Source of the DNA: Rotaria sordida
Taxonomy: Eukaryota > Rotifera > Eurotatoria > Philodinida > Philodinidae
NCBI GenBank assembly: GCA_905250125.1
Contig: CAJNOL010000141.1
Location: 143,492-207,491, forward strand
Direction: 5' to 3'
DNA: 64,000 bases
The number at the start of each line of letters is the position of its first letter. Position 1 is the first letter of the stretch. A program made the position numbers and the translations under genes. The notes under the pieces are model-generated. The model did not search any database, was not told the DNA's origin, and saw nothing but the letters and a program-made list of their open reading frames with translations. Shown piece after piece: positions 13,630-27,887 of the stretch.

Positions 13630-15214
13630 TTGTTATTTTCTGTATTAGTTGTATTTTTTACCTTTTTCTTTTTTCTCTCTCTTTAGATTGAATTTTTCTT
13701 TCTTTCGTGTTTACACTTTCGAACAGTGGCTAAATAATGATGAATATGATATGAACAAAAAAAAAAAGAAAGAATAATGAAACAGAAAAATATGATATAA
13801 TAATGATAATAATAATATGAATTTTATGACTTGGTTTGCAGGTTGAAATTATATATGTATATATATTTTGGAATAGATCGTTTTACATTTATGATAATTT
13901 CAATAAATATAAAAATATTCAATTGTGATTTGAACATGATAATAGTAGAAGAATTTTTTGAATTCTTTATTAACATTGATAAAAAATATGATTAATGAAA
14001 AGAACAACGAAGCAAATCAATATTTATTATCGGTTTTATCCTATTGTATATTTATTGCAAAAGAGATACTAAAAATATATTTAACAGATGCGTCATTAAT
14101 AATGACGTACATCATATTTTCTATTTATTTTGATCACATTTGTAGATAGAAACATGTGCTTAATCTCAACATATTTACTGTTCTATTCTCTATAAAACTG
14201 CGCGACAACCTTAGATCTAATCTTTAAAGTGATTGCAAGAATTGAACAATATTCAAGTTCTCCAATATTTATCCATTTCTAGCATACAACAACTCGTATT
14301 CGAAGATTTTGTTCACTACAGCTTAGCTTTTTCAGGAGATATTTATCTATCATTTAGCAGTCGATCGGTGGCTTCACCTACAAGTCTTTTAGGGTCAATT
14401 ATTTCTTCATATATCGATATTTATAAGGCTTGATTTCTCTTATGAAACTTTTTAATAACCATCACTTTGAATCAATACTCTTAAAAATTGGTGAAATTTA
14501 ATGATAGACGACTAGAATAAAATATTCCAACGTAAAGTTTCAATCAATTTGCAAGAAAATCAATGGAAAAGAAGATAAAACACTTATAATAAAAGTTCAA
14601 GTTTCTACTCAATGGAAAATGAATATTTCCACTAAATATAGGATTTGTCACTCGATGTAAAAATGCTTATTTCTATGTCATAATGTCTTTCAAAAGTATC
14701 CATCACCGCATATAACAACAAAGAATTGTACCTAATGCCACAATAAAGAGAAGTTCAATATTCTTCAATTCTCTCACCAACTTTGAAGATTAGATCTAAC
14801 GCTCGCGTGTGATATTATAGAGAATTGAATAATGAATCGTTTGAAACCAAGCATAGTTTTCTACCTACAAATGTAGATACGATAAAAAGAAAATGCGAAT
14901 GGTGCCATGATGTATGGCGCACCCGTTACTTTGAAATTCAATTGTCTTCAAGACTAAGTGCTTTTTTTGTTTTAATAAAACCTTGACAAAAAAAGTACTA
15001 TAAAAAAAAAGAACATTGAAAACATCTGACTTCGAAAAACAGAAGTCATTTGCGGTTAATCGAACCCATAGAGTCAATAAAGAAACTTACAAGTTTTTAA
15101 AATTACATTGAATCAATAAGAATTCGTTGGAATCGATAATTTATACCTCAGAACTACTGAATTTCTAATTTAGACTTGAAACGTTGTATAAAGATATGCT
15201 TTAATGAGAATAAT

Positions 15215-15367
15215 TTATTGTAAAAGTTTCAGATCTTCTGATTGCTTCTATCCTAAGATATGGTCTTTGGTAAAAGCATGTAGTTCACGCTGCTCATGTA
15301 TAACTAAAAATTTCGATGATCTTTTAGTAGAATAGAAGCAATCAAAAAATTTGAAACTTTCACAATA
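15215..15367. repeat. Short hairpin-forming inverted repeat
   Basis: Left arm 15215-15268 contains GATTGCTTCTAT and AAAGTTTCA; right arm 15318-15367 contains their inverses ATAGAAGCAATC and TGAAACTTT. Arms are about 50 bases with an approximately 50-base loop. Weaker similarity continues outward for at least 20 bases, so this may be the core of a larger, decayed element. Confidence 0.65.
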
Positions 15368-16252
15368 AGCAAATCTCGTTAAGACTTGTCTCTGTGCAAA
15401 ATTCGAAACTCAGTTTTCCGTATCCAGAGTATTCATAGTTCATTAGAACCTACATAGTCTCAACTCAAAAGCAATTTGACACTGAGAAATGTTTCCTCGT
15501 TAGATTGACTCATTCATTCATAGCAAGTCGAATAGATGAAATTTCAAGTGTATTTAGAGAAGCATTCAAACTACAAATAAACGTTATATCTGTTTTTTTT
15601 TCTCACTACAGTTTTTATCTAAATATTTAGAAAAAGCTCACATGTAAAACTACTGATATGATATACGGAAAGTTCTCTTTATTCAATGCTCAGAAAAAGA
15701 AAGAATTAATTATTATTTTAGCAAAGAATGTTCATCTGATCGAAATATAGTTAAACATTTTCTGCATAGACTATTGAATCATCGATGAGATAAATACAAT
15801 CGTTGTTTTTTAACAATATTAAATTAAATATTAATCAATAAGAATTTTCAGTTTTATATCAAAAAAAAAAATATGTACACACATAAAGACATACATAAAA
15901 TATAAATTCATTTAATGAATAATATTTAGTCGTATTGTCTTCATTAAATACTCATCTAAGAAGAATTCTTTTATTAACGATGACATATTATTCGTATTAT
16001 ATTCATCTATAGACTTAATTATTTGAAAGTTCTCGTACGTTATTTGCATTCCATATTAGAGAACCATATGTGGTACTTAAATAATATTTTGCTAATATGT
16101 TTATCTTATTCGTTAGTTATAATATATCCTCAAGATATGCTACAACAACCTATTTTACAGCATATTAGGTTTTAATTTATAAGATCTAAATAGCTGTAGG
16201 TGATTTACTCAAAATCATTTAATATGTGTTTTAAAAAAAAAAGAACAACTGT

Positions 16253-16567
16253 TACTCTCAATTCCACAAGATACTGTGTTCCAACCTCAGTACTACCAGC
16301 TGTGGAATGCCGCTGGACAAGTCACTAACAGCTGTTTGTCTCAAGTTACTCGGACAGTAGCATGTTGATTACGTTATAACATACACTTACTCTTATGGCT
16401 AGTTAATGTGTATGGAGAAGTTCAAGCAATTGTGCGTCAATCCAAACTACAGCTAGTATTAACTGTAGGGAAGATATCGAACTATTAAATCTGTTGCTTG
16501 GCAGTGTCTCATACCACAATGTAGGTTACAAGGCAGTAGTATTGTTCGTTCTTGCTACTCTCAATTC
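16253..16567. mobile_element. 291-base insert flanked by 12-base direct repeat (SINE-like?)
   Basis: TACTCTCAATTC occurs at 16253-16264 and again at 16556-16567. The DNA between them is clearly richer in G and C than its surroundings and has no long open frame. A long perfect target duplication with no terminal inverted repeats fits a retroposed short element. I see no convincing tRNA-type promoter boxes, so the class is uncertain. Confidence 0.45.
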
Positions 16568-17064
16568 ATTAAATTTTTTTTTCAAGTTTTTTTATCGAAT
16601 TTAATTCATTTTATTTTATATATAGAGAAAAATAAGAATGATTAGAATTGATTTTGAGATTTAATACTATTATTAAGATAAGAATATTTATCAAGATTTT
16701 ATTTCACATTTATAGTTTGTTTTATGGTTATTTTATTTTATCATTGAATATTTTCTTTTTAATATTAAATATAAACATGCCATTCAAGATATACATTGAT
16801 TAATTTCATTTTTCCATTTCATCAACTAATTTTCTTTTCAACAATACTACAAGCAAATGAAAACATGACATGAAACTCTATTTGCTGTTTTCATGTAATA
16901 AATCTTATAAAACACATTAAAATTTTTGATTAATAATTAAATAAAATTGACAAGTGTATTAAATGAAAAGATGAATATAAACATATATGTATGTATAAAA
17001 GATCAGTCACGACTATCATTAACTTTAATTTATAATGAAAAAACAACAAAATACACAAGTTTAT

Positions 17065-17730
17065 TTAAATTAATATTGACAATAAGAAAATGATAATAAG
17101 AAAAGAATCTATAAAAATTTTTGAACATTTTGATGAAATACTTTCAATTATAGTAACTTGTCGTAAATAATCTAAATTTGTTAATGATGAATAATTTTGT
17201 CGTGTTGCTTGTCGATGAGGATATAATGATGATGGACGTCGATGAAAATATTTAAAAGATGAACGAATTGTAGATGAAATAATTGTTTTTATTGTTTGTG
17301 TTGTTAATGTTTCTTCTATATTTGAAATACAATAGGCTTGATCATTTTTTTCAATTCTTTCTAAATTTATTTCACAATATCCATGTTCAATTGACATATA
17401 AAAATATATTGAACGAAAAAGATCTTTTATTTGAATAAAATTATCTTGTTGACAATTTAATTGAAAATATTTATATAAACAACATAATGTTTCACGTATT
17501 TTCATACAACGAAATGATTTATCATCACAATAATATGAATTACAAAGTAAATGATGATGACATTGTTTAGGTATACGATATATATGTTGATTAATTAATA
17601 TATTTGAACAATAACTTTCATTCGATAATAAATTCTTATCAATATTAATTAAATAAAATGAATTCGATGGAAAACAATTTATAATCGGAATAAATAAAAC
17701 TATAATAACTAATAAAATTATTTTTTTCAT
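17065..17730 (-). CDS. Secreted or membrane-anchored Cys-rich protein, unknown function
   Basis: This is a single-exon ORF. The frame is open up to 17778, but the Met at 17730 is the better start because M-K-K-I-I-L-L-V-I-I-V-L-F begins a classical signal peptide ending near I-N-C-F. That start gives 221 residues. The mature part has about ten cysteines, among them a C-C pair in E-T-L-C-C-L-Y, and a His run (C-H-H-H-L-L-C). The C-terminus is strongly hydrophobic (S-F-L-I-I-I-F-L-L-S-I-L-I) directly before the stop, as in GPI-anchored or tail-anchored surface proteins. I do not recognise a family. Codon use (ATT, AAT, TTT) matches the other genes here. The role is unknown; cell-surface location is inferred from the two hydrophobic ends. 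Confidence 0.7.
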   Translation of the reverse strand: MKKIILLVIIVLFIPIINCFPSNSFYLINIDKNLLSNESYCSNILINQHIYRIPKQCHHHLLCNSYYCDDKSFRCMKIRETLCCLYKYFQLNCQQDNFIQIKDLFRSIYFYMSIEHGYCEINLERIEKNDQAYCISNIEETLTTQTIKTIISSTIRSSFKYFHRRPSSLYPHRQATRQNYSSLTNLDYLRQVTIIESISSKCSKIFIDSFLIIIFLLSILI

Positions 17731-20160
17731 AATCATTATCAAAAATCTAAATATATAAAATAATATCAAACTTATCAATTAAGAAGACAAATTTGTATGA
17801 CGAAGACACGCCTAAAGGACCGACTTGTAATCATACAACGCAGCTTGAACTCTCGTTATTCTCTCTCTCTCTCTCTTTCTACACTATATATACAGATAAA
17901 TTATTACAACATATATGACAAGAAATGAGCAGATGTTTGCAGGCACGCTTTCATCCAAAAAAAAAATCTCGATTACTATCACCTCAAACATCAATATCAA
18001 TGATACATTATTACGGACAAAAAAAAAAGAAACGGGATTGAACATAAGTTGGACTACCTAATTGTCCGCATCGAACATGACATTAAATGACGTTCGGACG
18101 CAAACGATCGTTGTTGTTGAACTAATATATTTTTTGTCTCTAGTGAATAGAACTCACTTGTATGATTGCGAAATCGGCAGCGTCTTAATTATATTATATA
18201 TGTTAACATACAGTACGTAGAGAGTTCAGTCAATCGATTCAAGAGCACAATATTCTCATAAATATATACATAAATTGACTCAATTTCTTGTCAACAAGTT
18301 CGTGTCATAAATATTTGATACTGTCTTTTCATGGGCGTAAAGATTAGTAAAGAAAAGTAGGAAAAACCATCAATGTCGTTAACATATACAATTTATGAAC
18401 GATACATTTGTTAAATAAGAAGAAAAAATAATAATAATAGCTACTGTCTCAGACATATTCAATTATGTGTTTAACGAAGGAGAATACAGACTTGATTAAC
18501 AATACAAACGATAGAGAGAGAGGCTGCACTCGCCAATTATCTCATTGAATAGTAACCCAATATGATTGAAGTTATTCTTCAAATAAACATGACATTCCAT
18601 TGATCTATCAATAACTTAGCTATTACTTGCATCTTTCGAAGTATATAAGAAGAAAAAAAAGGTTTCTAATTGATCAATGATTTACTTCACTGTATGATCG
18701 AATGGTTGACAACAATAGATTTGACCCTCACTCTTTCTGTTTTTTTTTTCGTTTCGCTCGATAAATGCTTTCTATATGCATTTTCAATACTCATTTGTCA
18801 AGAGAGCGAGTAAAAGAAAGAGACTAGACTCAACTAGTTCAATAATCATTTTAAAATGAAAGAGTACCCAATGGGTAAATTCATATATATATGTACGTAG
18901 GTATTGACGAAGGACGAATGTACAATAACAATACGAGAGGAGGCCTCTATGCGATATATTATCACGATTTGTGCAAGCAAGCATGCACCCGTGATTATAT
19001 TGTGAGTGCACTCTTTCATATGGAGTAAAGTAATTTACCTTCTCTTTTCCAACCACTTTACACACCATATTCATTTGTTTCTTTACTCCTCCTTTTATTC
19101 TTCAATCACTTTATAAAACAGTTGCTTTTCTAATGATATTCTGTTTTTTTTTTCATCTAACTATGAAACTATAATAGATGATAACAGCAGGATATGATTG
19201 ACACTCATCATTGTGTCTGGCATTGAAATATACATACATGCAAGATTCACACCCTTGAAATACATATATGTATACATATATAAATATAATAACGACTAAA
19301 CACAGAGAATGTGGCTAATAATTGATATCTGTCCGTTTGTTGCTTTCTCTCTGTAGTGAACAGACGTGCGATGACCATTTATCACATTCATACATGCAAG
19401 CTTTCATACATTAGATAGATAGAACGATAGATAGATATATCTCTCATTTCTTACTTATGATCAACTTCATAATGAGAAGTTACATACCTTATTTTATGGT
19501 ATATGCATGTGTCCACTCAATGACATGATGAAGTACAGTTTTTTTTTTCTTGTAGTGAAAATGAACGATGAACGAAGATAATTACACGTAATTTTTAATG
19601 GGTTGTCATATGTGATAAAAGATTTACTTGTTTTATGAAAAATTCTACCTTTGATCTGTGACTATTGAATAGAAAGTGACAATAGAGATTTTATCAGTGA
19701 AAAAAAAAAAGAAATATTTTAATTTTCAACAGTTTCAATTGGTTCAAAAGTGTTCTAAATACTTATTGTAGTAGATTTCAAAATTTTTCTTTCTATGACA
19801 AAGATTAATATAAAGAGTAGTTTCGACTATCTATGGTATTCACTTATAATGAAAAACATTTAATAAAAACAAAATGTACAATACTTTCCATTAGCTTAGT
19901 GCTTAGGTCAGTATTGATCGAAATAAAATATGACTTTTGGAAATTTTTAAAAGAAATACCTGATAGTGTTGAATATAATCAATTGATTCGTGTATAAAAC
20001 CAATTCGAACAAATTAATCAAAGACTCATATTAATCATAAAGAAAAAAGAGTTGTAAGAGACATACAAATATAAGGTCATCTACTGACTGACAAGGATAC
20101 TTTAACATAACACAAATAGTAATGTTAGGTGAAACTCATTAAGAGATATCAATAACGTTA

Positions 20161-20674
20161 GCGTGGGACTTGAAGATATTCGGCTAGAAATTGAATAAAA
20201 CGAGAATACAAGCAGCTAATGATTTGCAGTTTTCAATAATGGAAAGAGAATATATGGGAACGTCTTTTTCTCGGATAATATATAGGATGAGATCATTTTC
20301 AAGCCAATGATTTCCGCAAAATATTCTGATCTGTCATTCCGATGAAATTTGGATTACAACTAAGAAAATTTGCATAAAAATTAACAAAATTTAATATTAT
20401 TCGATCGAACAGATGCAATTTTATTTGTTCAGTATTATGATGTGAGAATCTATTTTAAAGGCATGTCGAGATGAAAATTTCATCGGAACGACAAATCAGA
20501 ATGTGTTGCAGAAATTATTTTGTTTCAAAATAATTTCATTCTATATATTATAAGAAAAAAAGGAAGGCGTCCTCTACGTCTTCTCTTTGTAAATGCTGAA
20601 AGCTGCAAACTACAAGATACTTACGTTCTCGACTTATTCAATTTTTTTACTGAATATCTTTATGTCTCGCATCG
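20161..20674. repeat. Foldback element, about 0.5 kb, arms about 190 bases
   Basis: Left arm 20161-20351 and right arm 20473-20674 are inverted copies. Shared blocks include TTCCGATGAAATTT (left, 20337-20350), ATAATATATAG and AAGATATTC at the outer ends, each present inverted on the right. The loop is about 120 bases. No transposase-like frame and no clear target duplication were seen. Confidence 0.7.
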
Positions 20675-22557
20675 ACATTAGTACACAAATGCTCTAAATA
20701 CCGAACGTCTGACGTAGTATCATAAAAAGAAACAAATGATAAACTTGGCGAAGTTGTAACTATATCATTTGATTTAGGAATATATAAAACTGATGACAAG
20801 GTCGTCTTGATGAAAGAGTCCAAAAAAATGAGGCGTCAATGATTCTGTCTACATTGTCGTCAGTATTTAGGAAAATATATTCGAGATTTCGTAAGTTTAT
20901 TGTTATTGATTTGTCAGAATATTTGTAAATAATAATTCACAGGTGATTGTGAAACTAACGTATATGAATTGTCTACTACCATTTACAGAGAATTTGGTTT
21001 GCTCTAAATATATAATAATTTTTCAAGGCATACATCATTGAAAGATTTCAGCAAAGCCATTGATCATATACATAGAATTTGTTATTATATGAAACATAAT
21101 TTCCAAAATTTATTTTTATCCTCTTTGTTATTATATGCATGATATTGGAGAATAGAATACGTGTGAAATCTCTATGAATGAATACATCCCTGCTTTCAAT
21201 TTAAACATTATTTTTACAATACCGATTGCTACTTTGACCTCTTTTAAGTGAACACATGTGCATTTCTTGTTTTTCATCTTCTCTTAATGATTTTTGACTA
21301 ATCCACTAAAACTAATGTTTATTGTTTACTATAACTGCACATATCAAGAGAAGCAATGACATGACAACATTATCTTACATTAAATGAAAAAATTCACTTA
21401 ATTAATGATTACAACGATAGCAATGATTCATCACAATGTGAATTAGCTGAAAACTCGAATATTTCATTGAGTTCTTTATCTGATATTTTAAAACGAAAAT
21501 TTAATGATTATATATTTGGATGAGTTGTACGGTAATGTTCATCAAATGCACATTTATCAAGACTGAAATAATAATAATAAAAGACTTTGTGAAATAAAGC
21601 CAAGGTTTGTATTACTCTGTTGAAAAGTTTTTGGATTCATAAATACTCAAATGAAGAAAGGTAAACAACACAGAGAATGGTCTCTGATTACCAGTGGCAG
21701 ATCCAAAATCTTAGCGAAGGAGTGGCGATTTCTAAATGATATATTCGGAGGTAGTATGAATTTATTTTTAAAGCAAATCTATTTAGGTGCTCTTGAACTT
21801 ACGTTTCACCATATCACTTTCATACAATAAATCTAGAAACTCATGAATAAACAGGTTTTTTTTCAAAAGGGAAAGAACTGTTTGTTTTTCATTTTTCATC
21901 AATTTTAAATCGAAAAAATCCAATTTCAAAGACTTGAAAAACTAGAGCACAATTAGATTTACAAATTTCATCAACAACAAAATTAACTTTTACACTCACA
22001 TGTCGATAAACATGTATCATAGTTACTAGATTAAAGTTTGCTTCTGACATTGTTTTACATAGGTTTTAGACTAAAAAGAAATATTTGACTTGTTACAACA
22101 TTATTTTTAGAGAAATTTAATTGTAATGATGATAATACCGGCAATAATAATATGAATTGAACCTGATCTCATTATGGATTTAAATCTGTTAAGTTTGATT
22201 GATTAACGAGGAATACTGAATTTTATTAAAACCAATGTCAACGATTTATTATATGTTCTTCTTGTTTTACTTTGAACTTAGTTTCTTTTTTGAAAAAAAA
22301 AATCAGTAACATGAATGGCACATTAACGAAAGCAATCTTAACAATAAAATAATTCATATTTTACCAAAATGCTTCAACTTCTCTCACAATACCTAGTGAA
22401 AAAAAACAGATCTTTTGTCGAAAAGAAATTAAAGACCTATTTACTTTTAAAGTATCTTTGAATCAATTATCAGTCAAAGGAAGTAATCATTAATGTTCTT
22501 TTTGCATTTGCTGCTGTCACTTATCCGAGAGCTTGACTAATCATTGAAATGAGTTGC

Positions 22558-23470
22558 ATATCGTTCGTCGACAAGACAGTTTGTTGATAGATATTTGGTC
22601 GTTCAGACAGTTTGTCGACAAATACTTCATCATCAAGTAAAATTTGTCGAATTTATTTCGTCGACATCTTTTTGTCGATAGTTTTTAACTAGTTAATCAA
22701 AAAATATTTCCTTTTGAAACACAATGACAATAAGATTAATGAAACTTTCATCAGCTCAAATTTGACACATTTCAGCGTGGGTGTTGATGAAGGGTATATC
22801 CAAATCCGCACCTAAATCCTCTCGGTTTTGATTGCAAAGAAGAAATGAGTCAAATTAAAAAAAGAACAACTCAATCCTTATTCATGTTGACCTTTGCCTC
22901 TTTCTTCTCACTATGTATATTCTTATTAGTATAATACTTATGTGTGTTATTTTCTCTTTTATCTTGTTGAGTAGAGGTACCGCACATCCAAAGCCTAGGG
23001 GTGTGGTTTGACGGCTTAGCGTTGTCTTTGTTCTTCAATGACCCAAATACCATAGATTTCGTAAGATAAAGTATTAGGAAGAACTATGAACTTAACTAGG
23101 AGTGCGGCGAAGTCAGAAAATGATTATGGAATTCAAAACAAAATCCAAATACCAAGTACTTCGCTTCAAACCCCAAAATGTGCTTTCTGATTTTTTTCGC
23201 TCTCCTAGTGAAGTAGAACTTTGTTTCTGACAATGTATCTTACTAAACCTGAGGAATTTGAGGTTATTGGGGAGCAAAGACGAACCTATGCTCCCAAAAT
23301 CCGCTTTCAAATCCGAATCAAATCCTAAAGTCTTTGATTCCAAATCCCCAATCTGTTGTATATTTGTTGTACCTTTATTATTGGACAAAAAAAAAGTAGA
23401 CTGGCGCTTTAGAACATTAATACTTCTTCAGAAAGATTTTGTTGGCAAAATATCTGTCGACGAACGATAT
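22558..23470. mobile_element. Possible DNA element bounded by 16-base inverted repeats
   Basis: ATATCGTTCGTCGACA at 22558-22573 has its exact inverse at 23455-23470. The left part also has several TTTGTCGACA / TTTGTCGATA copies in both orientations (22600-22690), which look like subterminal transposase-binding repeats. The interior (22960-23400) is GC richer than the flanks. No target duplication is obvious, and the short interior frames resemble nothing I know. Confidence 0.45.
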
Positions 23471-23987
23471 TATTACCATTGAAATTACTCCTAAACAATC
23501 GAAACTGGTTTTGTATGGCGGCACTCTCGATTTTAAGGTTTTAACCCTTTGGTTACGGATTTTTTTTGCAAAGATGACAAAAAATGAGGGTTTACCCATA
23601 GATGCCTGGAATCAGATATATATGTCAAAGGAAAAAAATGGATTGCATTAGGCTTCAATCAACACCATAAAATTTAGTACTTGTACGGTAGAGTAGAATT
23701 ATCCAAAGCCTTGCAGAATCTTTCGTGTCGCTTCATGAATAACCTTGCGGTTTCATATCATGATATAGATGTAATAAAATTGAGCGTCTGATCTTCTGTA
23801 AGATTAACACTTCAGCAGTAATTCAAACTTTCTCGAGCGACAATAATCTAAAAATCATCATTGTTACTTCTATTCGCGAGAGGACAGCGATCGCCAGATC
23901 ACCGACGTGCTGGATCCGTCAGTACTGATTACTCGAATACTAGTAAAGAAATTTATATTTTGAATTTTTTTTCATTTCATAGTAAAA

Positions 23988-24612
23988 CATATACAATAAG
24001 CACCAAAGTTATTCAACAAGGTTTATTTTCTATTTTTCTTCAATGCCGCAAGCGCTAAAAAGAATGCAAATAGTGATTCGAATAGAGAAAATTGTTTTTC
24101 AAAGAAATATCAGGATATAAAAATTTTAATCAGTCTCCAAAAGATAGGGACTCTAGAAAACCAAAAGGATAGGTTTTTAGAGCCCAGAACGGATAAATAT
24201 AATTATTAGATGAGATATAGTCATCTTACAGAAGTTCCTAAAGTTGATTTTTCTTCAATTTCCTATAGAAAAAAAACATTTCTTGACTCTCAATCAAATT
24301 ACGATATCTCAGCTAAAAAACGTCACAGAGACCTTGGGAATGTCTCAATTTGTAGAGCATAGTTTACTCTGTTGTTTCATGTAGTCCAAATAATATTATA
24401 TTTATGCGTTCTAGATGTCGACAAACTACGGCTCTAGTTTTCCGGAATCTTGATCTTTGTGAATATGATAATAATTTTTATTTCTTTAGATTCTTATTGG
24501 AAACCATTTTCTCCTGCTCGAATCTCTATTTGAATTCTTTCTAATGCTTATGATAGCAAAACAATTTGACAAAAAACCTTGTTGAATAATTTTAGTACTC
24601 ATTGTATATAAC
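23988..24612. repeat. Foldback element, about 0.6 kb
   Basis: Left arm 23988-24207 and right arm 24389-24612 are inverted copies. Examples are TTATTCAACAAGGTTT (left near 24009) and GATAAATATAAT (left near 24192), both found inverted on the right. The arms look about 70 percent similar with a loop of about 180 bases. No open frame of interest is present. Confidence 0.65.
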
Positions 24613-25208
24613 ATCTTCCATCGATGAACATCTCTAAATATTGAACACATTTCTAAAGTCCCGACTATGTTCATTTAAGAGAGGTTTTATTGTAGATACG
24701 AATGTAAGAATTCAAAACTTTTGCTGTAGATTTTCTTCATAATAATCAATTACTTTTATTGTTAAAATTGTTATCTAGATTGTCAGAATCGAATTGGAAA
24801 ATAACAAGCAAAAAACAAACAATCCTGATAAATCATCGAAATATTAATAAATATCCATTTTTAAAAAGAAGATTGAATTAGTGCATGTAAAGCACAATTG
24901 ATTCTGTTGTTTATTTGAGAAAGAAAAAAAAACAAATGGGAGCAATAGTATTTTTTTTTCTCTCTCTCATATCTAAGCATCAACATAAAAGAAAAAGAAA
25001 AAAAAAGATCACGTTGGACAAAAGTAATGGTCTTATATATTTGACTCTCTAATTATAATCTATAGAGGTATTTAGAATGAGAGAAACACTCGAGAAAGAA
25101 AAAAAGAAGAAACTTTTCTAGAAGACAAAAGAAAAAAACGACAGAAAAGTAAGTAATATACTAAGAACACTGTTGGTCGGTTTATTATCGTTCATAGGAT
25201 TGAATTTC

Positions 25209-27479
<2,271 letters not shown>

Positions 27480-27887
27480 AATTGTACAACTAGGTAGTCT
27501 GAAAATGAAAAATAAATTATGAAAAAATGAGTAAATTGTTTAGATGAAAAACAAAAGCAAAAGCGACGTAATTTATCGTTTTCTAAGACCACAAAAGAGT
27601 TGTCTACATCGTAGAAAACAACTGATCATGTTCTTTAACGAGGTATCGTGTAAAGATTAATGGCGAGGTTTTTTATGAATTGATAATAGATTTAAATAAA
27701 ACAATCTTATTATAAAAGAATAAAATTCTAGAAAATAATATTTAATTAAATATATGAAACTATCTATCATAACACACTTATGCATTTTGTATCGAAGGAT
27801 TTTGCTTAGTAACAAATTTTAAAATGAACAAAATTTTCATCACATATTCGTCGACTATGATACAATAATAAAGTGTGTATTGACAAG
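27480..27887. promoter_or_regulatory. Shared upstream region of divergent ATP5F1B and DRC9 genes
   Basis: The start codons of the two genes are separated by 408 bases and point away from each other, so their promoters must lie in or overlap this stretch. On the minus strand an acceptor (AG at 27499-27500) implies a 5' UTR intron or a trans-splice site for ATP5F1B. No defined TATA or Inr element could be assigned. Confidence 0.5.

Larger units (their letters stand above)
13630..17064. other. Intergenic region between GPCR and secreted-protein gene
   Basis: No coding exon chain is visible. A likely polyadenylation signal for the GPCR (AATAAA) lies near 13901. The region holds a foldback near 15.2-15.4 kb and a 291-base insert bracketed by a 12-base direct repeat at 16.25-16.57 kb. 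Short open frames at 13958, 14233 and 14865 show no protein-like features. Confidence 0.6.
17731..25208. other. Gene-free, repeat-bearing region
   Basis: About 7.5 kb without an acceptable gene model. It holds at least three inverted-repeat elements (20161-20674, 22558-23470, 23988-24612). Open frames at 18784-19074 (-) and 23113-23651 (both strands) have no family similarity I can name, and the latter lie inside or beside a repeat. Confidence 0.55.

Noticed and set aside
18784-19074. 96-codon minus-strand frame
   Set aside because: No family, signal peptide or splice support; codon use unlike the proven genes.
23113-23651. Overlapping frames of 60-91 codons on both strands
   Set aside because: They lie within or beside a repeat-bounded segment; no transposase or other family feature was seen.
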